Notes under the pieces: generated by a model
The model's input: only the letters and a program-made list of their open reading frames with translations
Told to the model about the DNA's origin: nothing
Database searches by the model: none
In this document: positions 9,317 to 17,795 of the stretch, piece by piece
How the letters are laid out: the number at the start of each line of letters is the position of its first letter
Position numbering within the stretch: the first letter of the stretch is position 1
Made by a program: the position numbers and the translations under genes
Source of the DNA: Puteibacter caeruleilacunae
Lineage (GTDB): Bacteria; Bacteroidota; Bacteroidia; Bacteroidales; Prolixibacteraceae
Assembly (NCBI GenBank): GCA_005217565.1
Contig: SJCO01000007.1
Span: 282,939-346,938 of the forward strand
Reading direction: 5' to 3'
Length of the DNA: 64,000 bases

Positions 9317-9349
9317 ATAAAAAAAGTCACCTAGTTAATAAGTGACTTT
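9317..9349 (-). terminator. Terminator after the endonuclease/phosphatase-fold gene
   Basis: Minus strand 8-bp stem AAAGTCAC / GTGACTTT (9342-9349 with 9323-9330) followed by a U-rich tract at 9316-9325. It lies just after the stop at 9368. Confidence 0.75.
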
Positions 9350-9367
9350 CATATAAATATTTAGCAA

Positions 9368-10150
9368 TTACTTTTTTCCTATGTATTCTACAACTGCACA
9401 AACAGCTAAGTGATCTGATGCCTTTGAGTCTTGTATCACCTTTGTCTCAATAACACGCCAAGCATCTTTCGGCTTAAATAAAATATAATCGATTTTCCCT
9501 TTAGGATCTTTTGATGGATATGTATTTTTCAGATCTTTTTCGAAAGCAAGTTTCCAATAATCTCTTAAAATATTAATTGGTTCGCTCGAAGGAAGAGCGT
9601 TCATATCACCAGCTAAAATTACTGGAAGTTCTGAATTACCAAACATATCATTTATATGTCTAACTTGCTTTTTTCTATTCTCCTCATTGGCGTGACATAA
9701 ATGGGTTGATAAAAACTTAAATTCCAATCCGTCTTTTGTGCGGATTTTTGCTTCTAGTAAAGCTCTGGTTTCATAGTTAGCAATACTTTCTAGACGATGA
9801 TTCTTGAACTCCTTATACCCATATTTTGATAATATACCATTACCAAACTCTCCTGTATCAAAACTAATTGTTTTTCCAAAAAGTGAAGCTAAATATGTCC
9901 GAGCTCCAAGTTCATAAATCTGATCTATTTTCTTTGATCGAGTTGTTTTATTATCAACTTCCTGTAATGCAACAACATCTGGATCAAAATCCGCAATAAT
10001 CTGTGCAATATGGTCTAAATCATATGATCCATCCATATTCTCACAGTGATACAAATTAAAAGTCATAATTCTAATTTGCACTGGATTATTCTGTGCAACT
10101 ACAGGCATAAACCACAGAAATATGCACACAATAGCAAATAAATTCTTCAT
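9368..10150 (-). CDS. Secreted endonuclease/exonuclease/phosphatase family protein
   Basis: 260 residues with a signal peptide (MKNLFAIVCIFLWFMPVVAQ). The fold's motifs are visible: MTFNLYHCEN at the start, ALQEVDN (catalytic Glu), STHLCHANEEN, LAGDMNALPSS (Asp/Asn pair) and KASDHLAVCAVVE (catalytic Asp-His). These metal-dependent enzymes cleave DNA or dephosphorylate small substrates; which applies here cannot be said. It stands alone with its own terminator. Confidence 0.9.
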   Translation of the reverse strand: MKNLFAIVCIFLWFMPVVAQNNPVQIRIMTFNLYHCENMDGSYDLDHIAQIIADFDPDVVALQEVDNKTTRSKKIDQIYELGARTYLASLFGKTISFDTGEFGNGILSKYGYKEFKNHRLESIANYETRALLEAKIRTKDGLEFKFLSTHLCHANEENRKKQVRHINDMFGNSELPVILAGDMNALPSSEPINILRDYWKLAFEKDLKNTYPSKDPKGKIDYILFKPKDAWRVIETKVIQDSKASDHLAVCAVVEYIGKK

Positions 10151-10234
10151 AATAAAATAGGTTTAATTTTATGATATACCAATTTATTCTAGGCATATTT
10201 ATTATCATCTGAAATATACCAACAATAATATTGT

Positions 10235-12385
10235 TTAATGTATAATAATCAACTTACCTACGTCATAACTTTCATTACCATAAACATTTACAAAATAAGT
10301 GCCACTTTTAAGTTTTGAGCAATTTATGGAGAATTGGTTATTCCCTAGATAGTTTATACGAACATTCACCTTTTTCCCAACAAGATCAAAAACATCCACC
10401 TTATTAATCATATCTTGTTTACTATTGCCAAATATAATATCTCTTGCCGGATTTGGCGATAAAATCAGCTCATTATTTGTTTTTATTTTGTCAAGACGAG
10501 TTACCGGAGTGTTATTGCAGCTCTGCACTTCTATTACAGCACTTACATTGAATGTTTCATCAAACAATTCAGTTGGAGTAGTCCACTGATCATTAACTAA
10601 CAGTTGTACATTATTATCTTTTGTATTATCCGAAGGTGATGTATGATATATCGAAATACTATCTGTAGTTTCATAGTTAATCTGGATACCAATAAAGTAG
10701 TCATCACTGACTTCTAAAGCATCCGTATTCTCCAGCGGAATATAATTCACAGCTCCTTCATACATATCACTAAACTTTACTACTTGTTGGTGTAGAATCA
10801 CTCCTGGTTCTTCTCCTCCAGCTCTGATAACCAAATTATACACTCCCATATCTGTATTAAACATATGACCAATGCCAATACCAACAGTATGAAGTTCTGT
10901 ATTTGAGGTGTGCGTAAAATGTTCCATTATTTCTGTTACATTATACGAATTGTGACCAAGATAATATCCTTCATCACTACCTAATTCCTTATTTTCCACA
11001 TTTTGATCACCATCAATATTAATGAATGCGGAGCAGGCAGAAGAATCCTTAAAAGGATCTAGTCCATCTATAGTTAATGCATTGGTGTTGGCAGGATCAA
11101 GCCACTTCTTCAATTGTTTACCAGGCTCAGAATAGTAATCCCAACTTTCTCCGAAAATGGAGAAGAAATCTTCAATCGGGCTAGCACATGTAGCCTTGCC
11201 TCCTGACAGATTTCCAATTAATCTCCGATTTTCATCAAACAAGGGAGCCCCAGATGATCCCCCCTCTGTTGTCCCTGCATCCCACCTTAATACTTTCCAA
11301 AAATGATTCTTAATAAACTTACTCTTAAAGGTTGCTTTCTGAGGGCTGTCACTGTCATAGGCCAATTTTTTATTATCACCAATAGGGTGATGGAGGGCAA
11401 CCGTTGAATCTGGAATATTTGCAGAACGATCCCAACCACAATAATATGGACGAAAAGAATCAGGTGGAGCAACACTTAACTCAACTAATGTAAACTCTAA
11501 ACTATCAGATGAAGATAATATTGTTGTTCCTGAAATACTATGCGAAGGATCACCATCTATTCCTGAACATACAGGATTCTCATAGTTGAAATAAGCGATA
11601 GTCAAATCTGCATCATCTACATCCGCAATACAGTGATTGGCTGTAAGTAAGTATGGGCTTCCATTGTTCGCTGTATTATTCAGCAAAATACCAGTACATA
11701 AGTCTATTCCATTTATAAACAACCGAACTATTCCATTTTTTTCAATTTGCCAATTTTTTCCTTCAGGACAATTAATCCCAATATTACAAGATGCAGACTC
11801 TCCTAGTGGTCTTCTACCTGTGCCTGCTAAAATTCCCTTATAATCATGACAGACGTAGTTAATCTCAAGTTCTCCCCTGAACATCACATTTTCTGGCTCT
11901 TCATATAATACAATTAACTCATCTCCGGGCAAAGGAGTTATAGCAAGTTTGCCTGACTCCTTATTATTTATTGCCGTATAGGCTCCTCTAATAAACTGCT
12001 CATCTGGAGTAAAAACATATAATCGTCCTCCTTGTGGAAGCTTGAACTTTGAGAATATTAGATTCAACGACTTCGCATGTTCCGATCGCACCCCTACAAG
12101 CCAGTATTTCATCTTGTCTCGCGAAAATGAAATGCCGCTATTTTCAGGAGTAAGCGTAACTGCGATTTTTTCTGCGAACCTCATCTTCTTCAAAAAGCCA
12201 TTTTCATCATCCTCCCATTGCCTTAAGCCGTTAGCAAACTCACATTCCAATTCAACAAATGGTATTACAATTTCTTCCTTCAAATCACTTTCAAACAAAA
12301 TAGGCTTTGTCTTTAGACTGAGTTGTGCATTAGAATATACGATTCCAAAGAATAAAAATATAAATGTTAGTAAGGATCTTTTCAT
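10235..12385 (-). CDS. Lysyl-endopeptidase-like serine protease with T9SS sorting domain
   Basis: 716 residues from the ATG at 12385, which begins a clean signal peptide (MKRSLLTFIFLFFGIVYSNA); an upstream in-frame start at 12487 would bury it. The central S1-type domain resembles Achromobacter protease I: it has CTGILLNN, LTANHC (catalytic His) and TEGGSSGAPLFDENRRLIG (catalytic Ser). Where homologues usually read SDFTLLEL with the catalytic Asp, this protein reads SLEFTLVEL, a possible Glu replacement. The last 80 residues are a type A sorting domain (LSPNPARDII, GTYFVNVY, KLIII), so it should leave through the type IX system and be attached to or released from the cell surface. Confidence 0.88.
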   Translation of the reverse strand: MKRSLLTFIFLFFGIVYSNAQLSLKTKPILFESDLKEEIVIPFVELECEFANGLRQWEDDENGFLKKMRFAEKIAVTLTPENSGISFSRDKMKYWLVGVRSEHAKSLNLIFSKFKLPQGGRLYVFTPDEQFIRGAYTAINNKESGKLAITPLPGDELIVLYEEPENVMFRGELEINYVCHDYKGILAGTGRRPLGESASCNIGINCPEGKNWQIEKNGIVRLFINGIDLCTGILLNNTANNGSPYLLTANHCIADVDDADLTIAYFNYENPVCSGIDGDPSHSISGTTILSSSDSLEFTLVELSVAPPDSFRPYYCGWDRSANIPDSTVALHHPIGDNKKLAYDSDSPQKATFKSKFIKNHFWKVLRWDAGTTEGGSSGAPLFDENRRLIGNLSGGKATCASPIEDFFSIFGESWDYYSEPGKQLKKWLDPANTNALTIDGLDPFKDSSACSAFINIDGDQNVENKELGSDEGYYLGHNSYNVTEIMEHFTHTSNTELHTVGIGIGHMFNTDMGVYNLVIRAGGEEPGVILHQQVVKFSDMYEGAVNYIPLENTDALEVSDDYFIGIQINYETTDSISIYHTSPSDNTKDNNVQLLVNDQWTTPTELFDETFNVSAVIEVQSCNNTPVTRLDKIKTNNELILSPNPARDIIFGNSKQDMINKVDVFDLVGKKVNVRINYLGNNQFSINCSKLKSGTYFVNVYGNESYDVGKLIIIH

Positions 12386-12439
12386 GTAATTCAGAGCTAA
12401 AACAATATTGATACAATGCAATGGTACTACTTTATTTTT

Positions 12440-12447
12440 TAAATTTG
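12440..12447 (+). promoter_or_regulatory. -7 promoter element of the ThrRS-editing-domain gene
   Basis: TAAATTTG matches TAnnTTTG and would start transcription near 12453. That excludes the in-frame TTG at 12408 and favours the TTG at 12471 as the translation start. Confidence 0.45.
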
Positions 12448-12470
12448 ACGTCTCACATAACAAAATTGTT

Positions 12471-12884
12471 TTGAAAGTACTAGCCATTTATTGTAACAAG
12501 TTCGGTTATACTCCGAAAATTAAGAATTTAGAGTCGGTTCCTGAAATTTCTGAAGGAAAATCGTATACAGAATGCCTTGTTGCGTTCATCCAAGTGGAAG
12601 AAAGTGATGAAGAAAAAGAGGTAAAGAGCCGCGCTAAAAAATTAGTAAACCACTTAAAATGGGTTTTGAGGAAAAATAAATGCAAATCAGTAATTCTACA
12701 TTCATTTGCTCATTTATCCGAATCCAAAGCCTCCATTCCGTTTGCCCAAGAGTTATTTGATATTGCTGAAAGAAAATTCAATAATGTTGAGATAAAAACG
12801 GCACAAACTCCTTTTGGTTATTTTCTGGATCTAGACATTCAAGCACCTGGCTTTTCATTAGCCAGAGTATGGACTAGCCTTTAA
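12471..12884 (+). CDS. Free-standing archaeal-type threonyl-tRNA synthetase editing domain
   Basis: 137 residues from a TTG start: LKVLAIYCNKFGY, VAFIQVEESDEEKE, SVILHSFAHLSES and TPFGYFLDLDIQAPG. This order and the SFAHLS and APFGW-like motifs match the N-terminal editing domain of archaeal ThrRS (a D-aminoacyl-tRNA deacylase fold) that removes serine wrongly attached to tRNA-Thr. No synthetase core follows. Homology to the reference domain begins at about the Leu-Lys-Val segment, and a consensus -7 box lies 24 bases upstream, so TTG at 12471 is preferred over an earlier TTG at 12408. It is divergent from the protease gene. The role in trans editing is inference. Confidence 0.8.
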   Translation: MKVLAIYCNKFGYTPKIKNLESVPEISEGKSYTECLVAFIQVEESDEEKEVKSRAKKLVNHLKWVLRKNKCKSVILHSFAHLSESKASIPFAQELFDIAERKFNNVEIKTAQTPFGYFLDLDIQAPGFSLARVWTSL

Positions 12885-12929
12885 TAAAATCGATATCGGG
12901 TATTAATTAACTCATGTGAAATCCATACT

Positions 12930-12990
12930 ACCCCTATACATTCCCTATCCTTTCCCTATGTATTCCCTATTAAAAGGATAGGGAATACAT
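12930..12990. repeat. Four tandem 11-bp repeats plus an inverted copy
   Basis: The octamer TTCCCTAT recurs at 12941, 12952 and 12963, exactly 11 bp apart, with a degenerate copy (ACCCCTAT) at 12930 and an inverted copy ATAGGGAA at 12978-12985. The inverted copy can pair with the last repeat (12958-12970 with 12978-12990, 13 bp) or with the first full one (12940-12953 with 12973-12986, 14 bp). It lies between convergent genes. Confidence 0.8.
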
Positions 12991-13018
12991 GGAGTTGGTA
13001 TAGATTTGATACGGAGAA

Positions 13019-13040
13019 GGAGTAATTCAAGTATTACTCC
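13019..13040. terminator. Hairpin between convergent genes
   Basis: Perfect 8-bp stem GGAGTAAT / ATTACTCC with a 6-base loop. No U-tract on either strand, so terminator function is uncertain. Confidence 0.35.
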
Positions 13041-13070
13041 ATCCCTTATTTATAATGCTTAATTTAGGTT

Positions 13071-14279
13071 TTATTCTTTTATGGTAATCTTACTTTTATC
13101 GCTCCCATTAAAACGATTGTCGATTAGAGACCAAGCCATTATGATGCTTGTAAATAAAATTACAACGAAAAGGATTCCACTTTCAAACTCAACTACATGA
13201 AAGTCTTCAGGAATGGCAAAGAATAATAGTACTGATATTAATCCTCTTGGTGCAATTAAGGCTTCCGGGAACATATTGTTACGCTTTACTCCCTTAAATA
13301 ACAAGTATCTAACCCCGTATACAGCAATAAGGAACAATAGACTGATAATCCACACTGTGCTACTCAATAAACTCGATAATACCAAAGACATTCCAAAAAC
13401 AACAAAGAATAGGGTTCGAAGCAAGAACGATGACTCAGCCGTTATTACTCTAAAGTGGATATACAAATCATCAATAGCCTGATAGTTAATCCACTCTTTC
13501 AATTTCGCTTGTATAAACAATTCCTTGTTTCGCATGATCAATCCAAATACAAGGATAATCAGTAGCGATGAAAGATGTAATAGTTTTCCTATTGAGAAAA
13601 GTAGCACAAGTATTGCAATAAATAAAAAGATTTTGGCTTCAGCCTCAATAAACTGAAATAACCATAGTAACAAGTAACTTACCACAACAGACAATAATAC
13701 AGTAGCAATAATGTTACCACTAATAGATAAGCCAATCTCACCAAATCCCGATGCATTCACATTTTGTAATAACAAGTAAAAGAACATTATTCCCATGATA
13801 TCGGAGAATGTACTCTCGTACACCATAAATTCTTTCTTTTCCTTTGTCAAACCATTTACACTCGGAATAACAATTGCACTACTCATAATAGTTAGCGGGA
13901 TTGCATATATCAAACCAGTAATAAAATCAATGTTTTGAATAAATAGCTTCAAGATATAGGAAAAGAAACATGAAGTAACAAACAAGCTTAGAAATGCAAT
14001 TACGAAAGATTTCCAAATTATCGGCCATCTATTACGAGAAAGTTTCAAATCTAAAGCAGCTTCAAGTACAATCATTATTAATCCAACAATACCCAAAATC
14101 TCTAGAATCGGAAAGTAATTGTATTTAATACCTAACGAATCAAGTCCCTGTTGAATCCCAATTCCTAATCCAATTAGAAGTAATACACTTGGGATTCTTG
14201 TCTTTTCTGAAAGTTTGCCAAAGAAAAAAGATGCGATAACAACAACACATATGGCAATGATAAAAATATAAGCACTCAT
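13071..14279 (-). CDS. Cation:proton antiporter (CPA/NhaP-like membrane protein)
   Basis: 402 residues, almost wholly hydrophobic, with about eleven to twelve membrane segments. The pattern GKLSEKTRIPSVLLLIGLGIG near residues 21-41 and ALDLKLSRNRW near 75-85 matches the CPA1/CPA2 exchanger fold, and VLEAALDLKL and PLTIMSSAIVIPSV resemble its crossing helices. A C-terminal RCK domain found in some relatives is absent. It exchanges Na+ or K+ for protons across the inner membrane; the ion is not determinable. The spacing suggests a single-gene unit. Confidence 0.85.
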   Translation of the reverse strand: MSAYIFIIAICVVVIASFFFGKLSEKTRIPSVLLLIGLGIGIQQGLDSLGIKYNYFPILEILGIVGLIMIVLEAALDLKLSRNRWPIIWKSFVIAFLSLFVTSCFFSYILKLFIQNIDFITGLIYAIPLTIMSSAIVIPSVNGLTKEKKEFMVYESTFSDIMGIMFFYLLLQNVNASGFGEIGLSISGNIIATVLLSVVVSYLLLWLFQFIEAEAKIFLFIAILVLLFSIGKLLHLSSLLIILVFGLIMRNKELFIQAKLKEWINYQAIDDLYIHFRVITAESSFLLRTLFFVVFGMSLVLSSLLSSTVWIISLLFLIAVYGVRYLLFKGVKRNNMFPEALIAPRGLISVLLFFAIPEDFHVVEFESGILFVVILFTSIIMAWSLIDNRFNGSDKSKITIKE

Positions 14280-14323
14280 ATAATAGAATTTAAAACATCA
14301 AATATATAAACTTATAAACAATA

Positions 14324-14353
14324 AACCCGTTTCTAAATACATAGAAACGGGTT
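14324..14353 (-). terminator. Likely terminator after ridA
   Basis: 11-bp perfect stem AACCCGTTTCT / AGAAACGGGTT with an 8-base loop, followed on the minus strand by a short U-rich stretch. It is 120 bases beyond the ridA stop and upstream of the antiporter start, so it isolates the two genes. Confidence 0.55.
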
Positions 14354-14476
14354 ATTGTAATAAATTCTTTTCCTCAGTAAAGCTGATACCTGCCGTTATA
14401 TTTAAACCTTTAGTCGTATAATATCCATAAAAGATAAAAAGAATGAATATTATAGGCTTAAAATGGCATTCTGAAA

Positions 14477-14851
14477 TTACTTTACAGCAATAGTTTCAAT
14501 TTCTACTAATACACCTAATGGAAGCTCTCTTACGGCAAATGCAGCTCTTGCTGGCTGGTCCTCGGTATAATACTTACCATAAACCTCGTTCATTGCCTTA
14601 AAGTTTACCATGTCACTCAATAAACAAGTCGACTTAACAACATCTGCAAAAGTATAACCTGCTTCTTCTAGAATTGCTGCAATGTTCTTCATCACTTGCT
14701 CCGTTTGAGCAGTAATACCTTCAGGAATGTTTCCGGTTGCAGGATCAACTGGAACTTGTCCAGAAATATACAATGTTCCGTTTGTTTCAATTGCCTGACT
14801 GTAAGGACCAATTGCTTGTGGTGCATTCTGAGTGTTAATTACTTTTTTCAT
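14477..14851 (-). CDS. ridA: Enamine/imine deaminase, RidA family
   Basis: 124 residues, the standard length. IGPYSQAI near residue 15, LYISGQVPVDPATG near 27-40, and the C-terminal RAAFAVRELPLGVLVEIETIA with the substrate-binding Arg and Glu are all present. RidA hydrolyses reactive 2-aminoacrylate released by PLP enzymes such as threonine dehydratase. It follows lptD by 38 bases on the same strand and may be co-transcribed with it. Confidence 0.95.
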   Translation of the reverse strand: MKKVINTQNAPQAIGPYSQAIETNGTLYISGQVPVDPATGNIPEGITAQTEQVMKNIAAILEEAGYTFADVVKSTCLLSDMVNFKAMNEVYGKYYTEDQPARAAFAVRELPLGVLVEIETIAVK

Positions 14852-14889
14852 AGTCTCAATTTTTTGTTTGCAGAATTTCTGCCTATAAA

Positions 14890-17640
14890 TTAGAAGTTAT
14901 CTCGAAAACTCTTGTTTTTGTCTAATTTCAAATCACCCAATAGTGAAGAATTCACATTAATGGTAAACATGTAGGATCTACGAGCTCCAAATGGAGTTAC
15001 ATTAAAGCTCATCTGCCAGCAGTGTAGATCTCTTCTAATGGTGAAGTTAGTGTATGAAAGTTCACCTGCTTCGATATCATATCCAGAAGTAAATCCAACT
15101 TTCCACTTTGGTGTTAAGCTCAAGTTTCCTCTAAAATCAACCGATTGAGTAATTCTTGATTTATTTGTTGGAAGTGCTCTTGAATATCTGAATGAATAAT
15201 CTAAATTTAAATCCCAAGGGACACTAAAATCAGCATAACCAGTATAAGCTGTATTGTATCCAGGAATTGCATCCTGCATTATAGCTTTTCTTTCCAACTC
15301 TTCTTCTGCTTCAGCAATCGCCTCTTCTTCCTCTTTAGTCTTTTCTTTTTCTTCTTTTTTCGATTTAAATGATAAACCAAAAGAAAGACTGGCACTTGTC
15401 AAACGACCAATTTTATGGTTTTCTTTCCATTCATACTTATCAACCTTTCGATACATAGTCTGTCCTTGTTCCGTTGTATAGGATTCTAATGCATATGGAT
15501 CAAATATACCGCTAAAGTTGATATTAATATCTCGAATCTTAGTTCTACCGCTAAAATTAATGTTTGAAAGTTTAAATGAGTCAGCAACCAAGTTGTAAGA
15601 TGTGCTGATATTTAAATTATCCAGAAGCTTAATTTTCTTATACTTTGTATCCTCAGTTATTGAATCACCTCGATTCAACATTTTCATTTCAACATTATTG
15701 TTTAAAGAAAAACTAATGGCTCCACTTTCTCCTGCTCCAGGACTTCCAAAAATACCTTTTTCGAAAATGGAATAACGAACCATTTCATTGGTTTCTTCGT
15801 TCAAAACAGTTCTATAAAATCCATATTTATCATCAGAAAAATCAGGACGGTATGAAAAAGAAATAGAAGGTTTCATTACGTGCCGAATAGCTTGTACTCG
15901 GCTACCTTCCTTGAAAGTAAAGAAACCATAAATCTGGGTTGTAGCACTCAAGCCATATGAATATTCGTATGCACGCTTAAATCCATAATGTTTAGTATTA
16001 ACCAATTCTCCCTTTTGAGTCTCAGTTTGCTCTGTAATAGGATCATAATAAGGTGCTTCTGCTCTCCACTCTTTTGTAATATAATCTGTATACCACCTTT
16101 CCTGATAACTAATAGATGGAGTAAAGTTGAAGAATTTAAGCAATTTAAACTGAGGCAATGTCAATGAAGTATTATGGCGTGCTCCGTTTTGCCATTTATC
16201 TGATCCCCAAATCTCACTCTCTTTCACACTAGGAACAGAATTACGATAGTTTCCGCTATAGCTAAGACCGAATTTCTCATAAAACTTAGCCTTTCCAACT
16301 CTGTTCTTGCGTTTAAAAGGATAAATCTTTCCCATTGTTAGCGTCATCTCAGGTAAAGTTAAACTTATAGTTGTGTCAACAGCATTCTGCGAGTGACGCA
16401 GGTTAGCCGACATGCTAAAAGGAGAGTTCTCCCAGCGCTTAGAGTAAGAAATACTCGACGATTTAGAGTTCGTTAAATAATTCGAAGGATTATATGAATT
16501 ATTCTTATCGTATGTACTAGTCGAAAAGTTCACACTTGCCGAAAATGTTGAGCTTGGATTTGCCTTTGCATCTTGCGAATGTGACCAACGGATTGAAAAG
16601 TCTTTTCTTACCTTCTTTCCGGCAATAATCTCCTCTGCATTAGTTGGCTCAAAAACATTTCTAAAATACTTAAAGTCAAAATTACCTTTGAAACGATATC
16701 TAAGTTTATAGTTGGTGTTAAACTTTAATCCCCAAGAACCCTTCGAATAAATTTCTCCGCGTATGGCTGCATCAAAATAATCATTCGCGGCCCAGTAGTA
16801 ACCTCCATCACGAAGGAAGAATCCACGCTGATTTTCTTCACCATAACTAGGAATCAAGATTCCCGATGAATATTTTTTCGAATTTGGAAAATATCCAAAT
16901 GGTAACGTAGGAAAATATAATGGAAAATCTTCCAGTACCATATAAGCTGGGCCTGTAATGATTTTCTTGTTAGCAATTACTTTAGCTTTTGTAAGGTGTA
17001 AATAATAGTGAGGATGATCATGATCACACGTTGTATACTTACCAGTTACCATGCAGTATTCATCTTCATCTGTTTTCTTTGCAGTCTTACTATGAACAAA
17101 TCCACCGTTTTGCTCGGTTCTGATATCCGTAACAATAGCTTTCTTTGTTTCAAAGTTATAACGCATTTTTTGCGCTTTAAACTCTTCATCCCCATCTTTA
17201 AATACCGGTGTCCCTTCAACAATTCCAGAAGTGTCATTCGGAAGTCCTTCTGCATATACTTCCTTATTCTCCATATCCAACTCGATATAATCCGCAGTAA
17301 GCTCGATGGATTGGTAATTAATCTTGGCACCCTTGTAAAGATACACACGCTTATTGTCTCGTGATAGTACGAATGAATCTACTGCACTATAGGTAATTTC
17401 AGACTCAAGCATTGGTTTTTTGATTGAATCTGTTTTAGCCTCGATATTTAAAGAATCACTTGGCTGAACAGCTAATGAATCCACTCGAAGAGAATCATTT
17501 CTCATCGGATCAACAGATGTCTCCAATAGTGTCTTACCTTTTTTTGACTCCTGCTTACCTTTCTCTGTCGTCTGTCCTTGTGCATTTATGCCTATTCCCA
17601 AGACTACAACAAGTACGATATAAAGTTTTATAAATTCCAA
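14890..17640 (-). CDS. lptD: LptD-like outer-membrane LPS assembly protein
   Basis: 916 residues with a signal peptide (ending near INAQG). Residues about 75-200 form an OstA/LptA-like jelly roll (VYLYKGAKINYQSIELTADYI, VTGKYTTCDHDHPHYYL). Next come the conserved segment PLYFPTLPFGYFP and YSSGILIPSYGEENQRGFFL, then a large barrel of alternating strands that ends with an aromatic-rich C-terminus. This layout is that of Bacteroidota LptD, which inserts lipopolysaccharide into the outer leaflet. A Lys/Glu-rich insertion (SKKEEKEKTKEEEEAIAEAE) at about 755-785 is probably an extracellular or periplasmic loop. It is divergent from the amidase gene. Confidence 0.9.
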   Translation of the reverse strand: MEFIKLYIVLVVVLGIGINAQGQTTEKGKQESKKGKTLLETSVDPMRNDSLRVDSLAVQPSDSLNIEAKTDSIKKPMLESEITYSAVDSFVLSRDNKRVYLYKGAKINYQSIELTADYIELDMENKEVYAEGLPNDTSGIVEGTPVFKDGDEEFKAQKMRYNFETKKAIVTDIRTEQNGGFVHSKTAKKTDEDEYCMVTGKYTTCDHDHPHYYLHLTKAKVIANKKIITGPAYMVLEDFPLYFPTLPFGYFPNSKKYSSGILIPSYGEENQRGFFLRDGGYYWAANDYFDAAIRGEIYSKGSWGLKFNTNYKLRYRFKGNFDFKYFRNVFEPTNAEEIIAGKKVRKDFSIRWSHSQDAKANPSSTFSASVNFSTSTYDKNNSYNPSNYLTNSKSSSISYSKRWENSPFSMSANLRHSQNAVDTTISLTLPEMTLTMGKIYPFKRKNRVGKAKFYEKFGLSYSGNYRNSVPSVKESEIWGSDKWQNGARHNTSLTLPQFKLLKFFNFTPSISYQERWYTDYITKEWRAEAPYYDPITEQTETQKGELVNTKHYGFKRAYEYSYGLSATTQIYGFFTFKEGSRVQAIRHVMKPSISFSYRPDFSDDKYGFYRTVLNEETNEMVRYSIFEKGIFGSPGAGESGAISFSLNNNVEMKMLNRGDSITEDTKYKKIKLLDNLNISTSYNLVADSFKLSNINFSGRTKIRDININFSGIFDPYALESYTTEQGQTMYRKVDKYEWKENHKIGRLTSASLSFGLSFKSKKEEKEKTKEEEEAIAEAEEELERKAIMQDAIPGYNTAYTGYADFSVPWDLNLDYSFRYSRALPTNKSRITQSVDFRGNLSLTPKWKVGFTSGYDIEAGELSYTNFTIRRDLHCWQMSFNVTPFGARRSYMFTINVNSSLLGDLKLDKNKSFRDNF

Positions 17641-17682
17641 AAGTTCGTTTTATGATAATTACTACTAAAATCTAATCGTATG

Positions 17683-17690
17683 CAAAAATA
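17683..17690 (-). promoter_or_regulatory. -7 element for lptD
   Basis: Minus strand TATTTTTG fits TAnnTTTG, 42 bases before the lptD ATG. No clear -33 element. Confidence 0.4.
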
Positions 17691-17736
17691 TAAAAACAGT
17701 GCGTAGAAAAAATTCACTTGAGTAAAAATAATCTTT

Positions 17737-17744
17737 TATTTTTG
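17737..17744 (+). promoter_or_regulatory. -7 element for the amidase gene
   Basis: TATTTTTG fits TAnnTTTG. A CTTG at 17717-17720 could serve as a weak -33 element. The ATG follows 51 bases later. Confidence 0.4.
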
Positions 17745-17795
17745 GTTTAAGATTGCTTATTTTACAGGTGTTTCAACAACTTTTAACCTAATTGT

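Noticed and set aside
12408..12470. Longer N-terminus (TTG at 12408) for the ThrRS editing-domain protein
   Set aside because: The extra 21 residues lie outside the domain, and the likely promoter -7 box (12440-12447) would place transcription start after that codon.
12930..13040. CRISPR array or insertion-sequence end between 12.9 and 13.04 kb
   Set aside because: The repeats are 8-11 bp with no spacers of constant length, and there is no transposase or target duplication.
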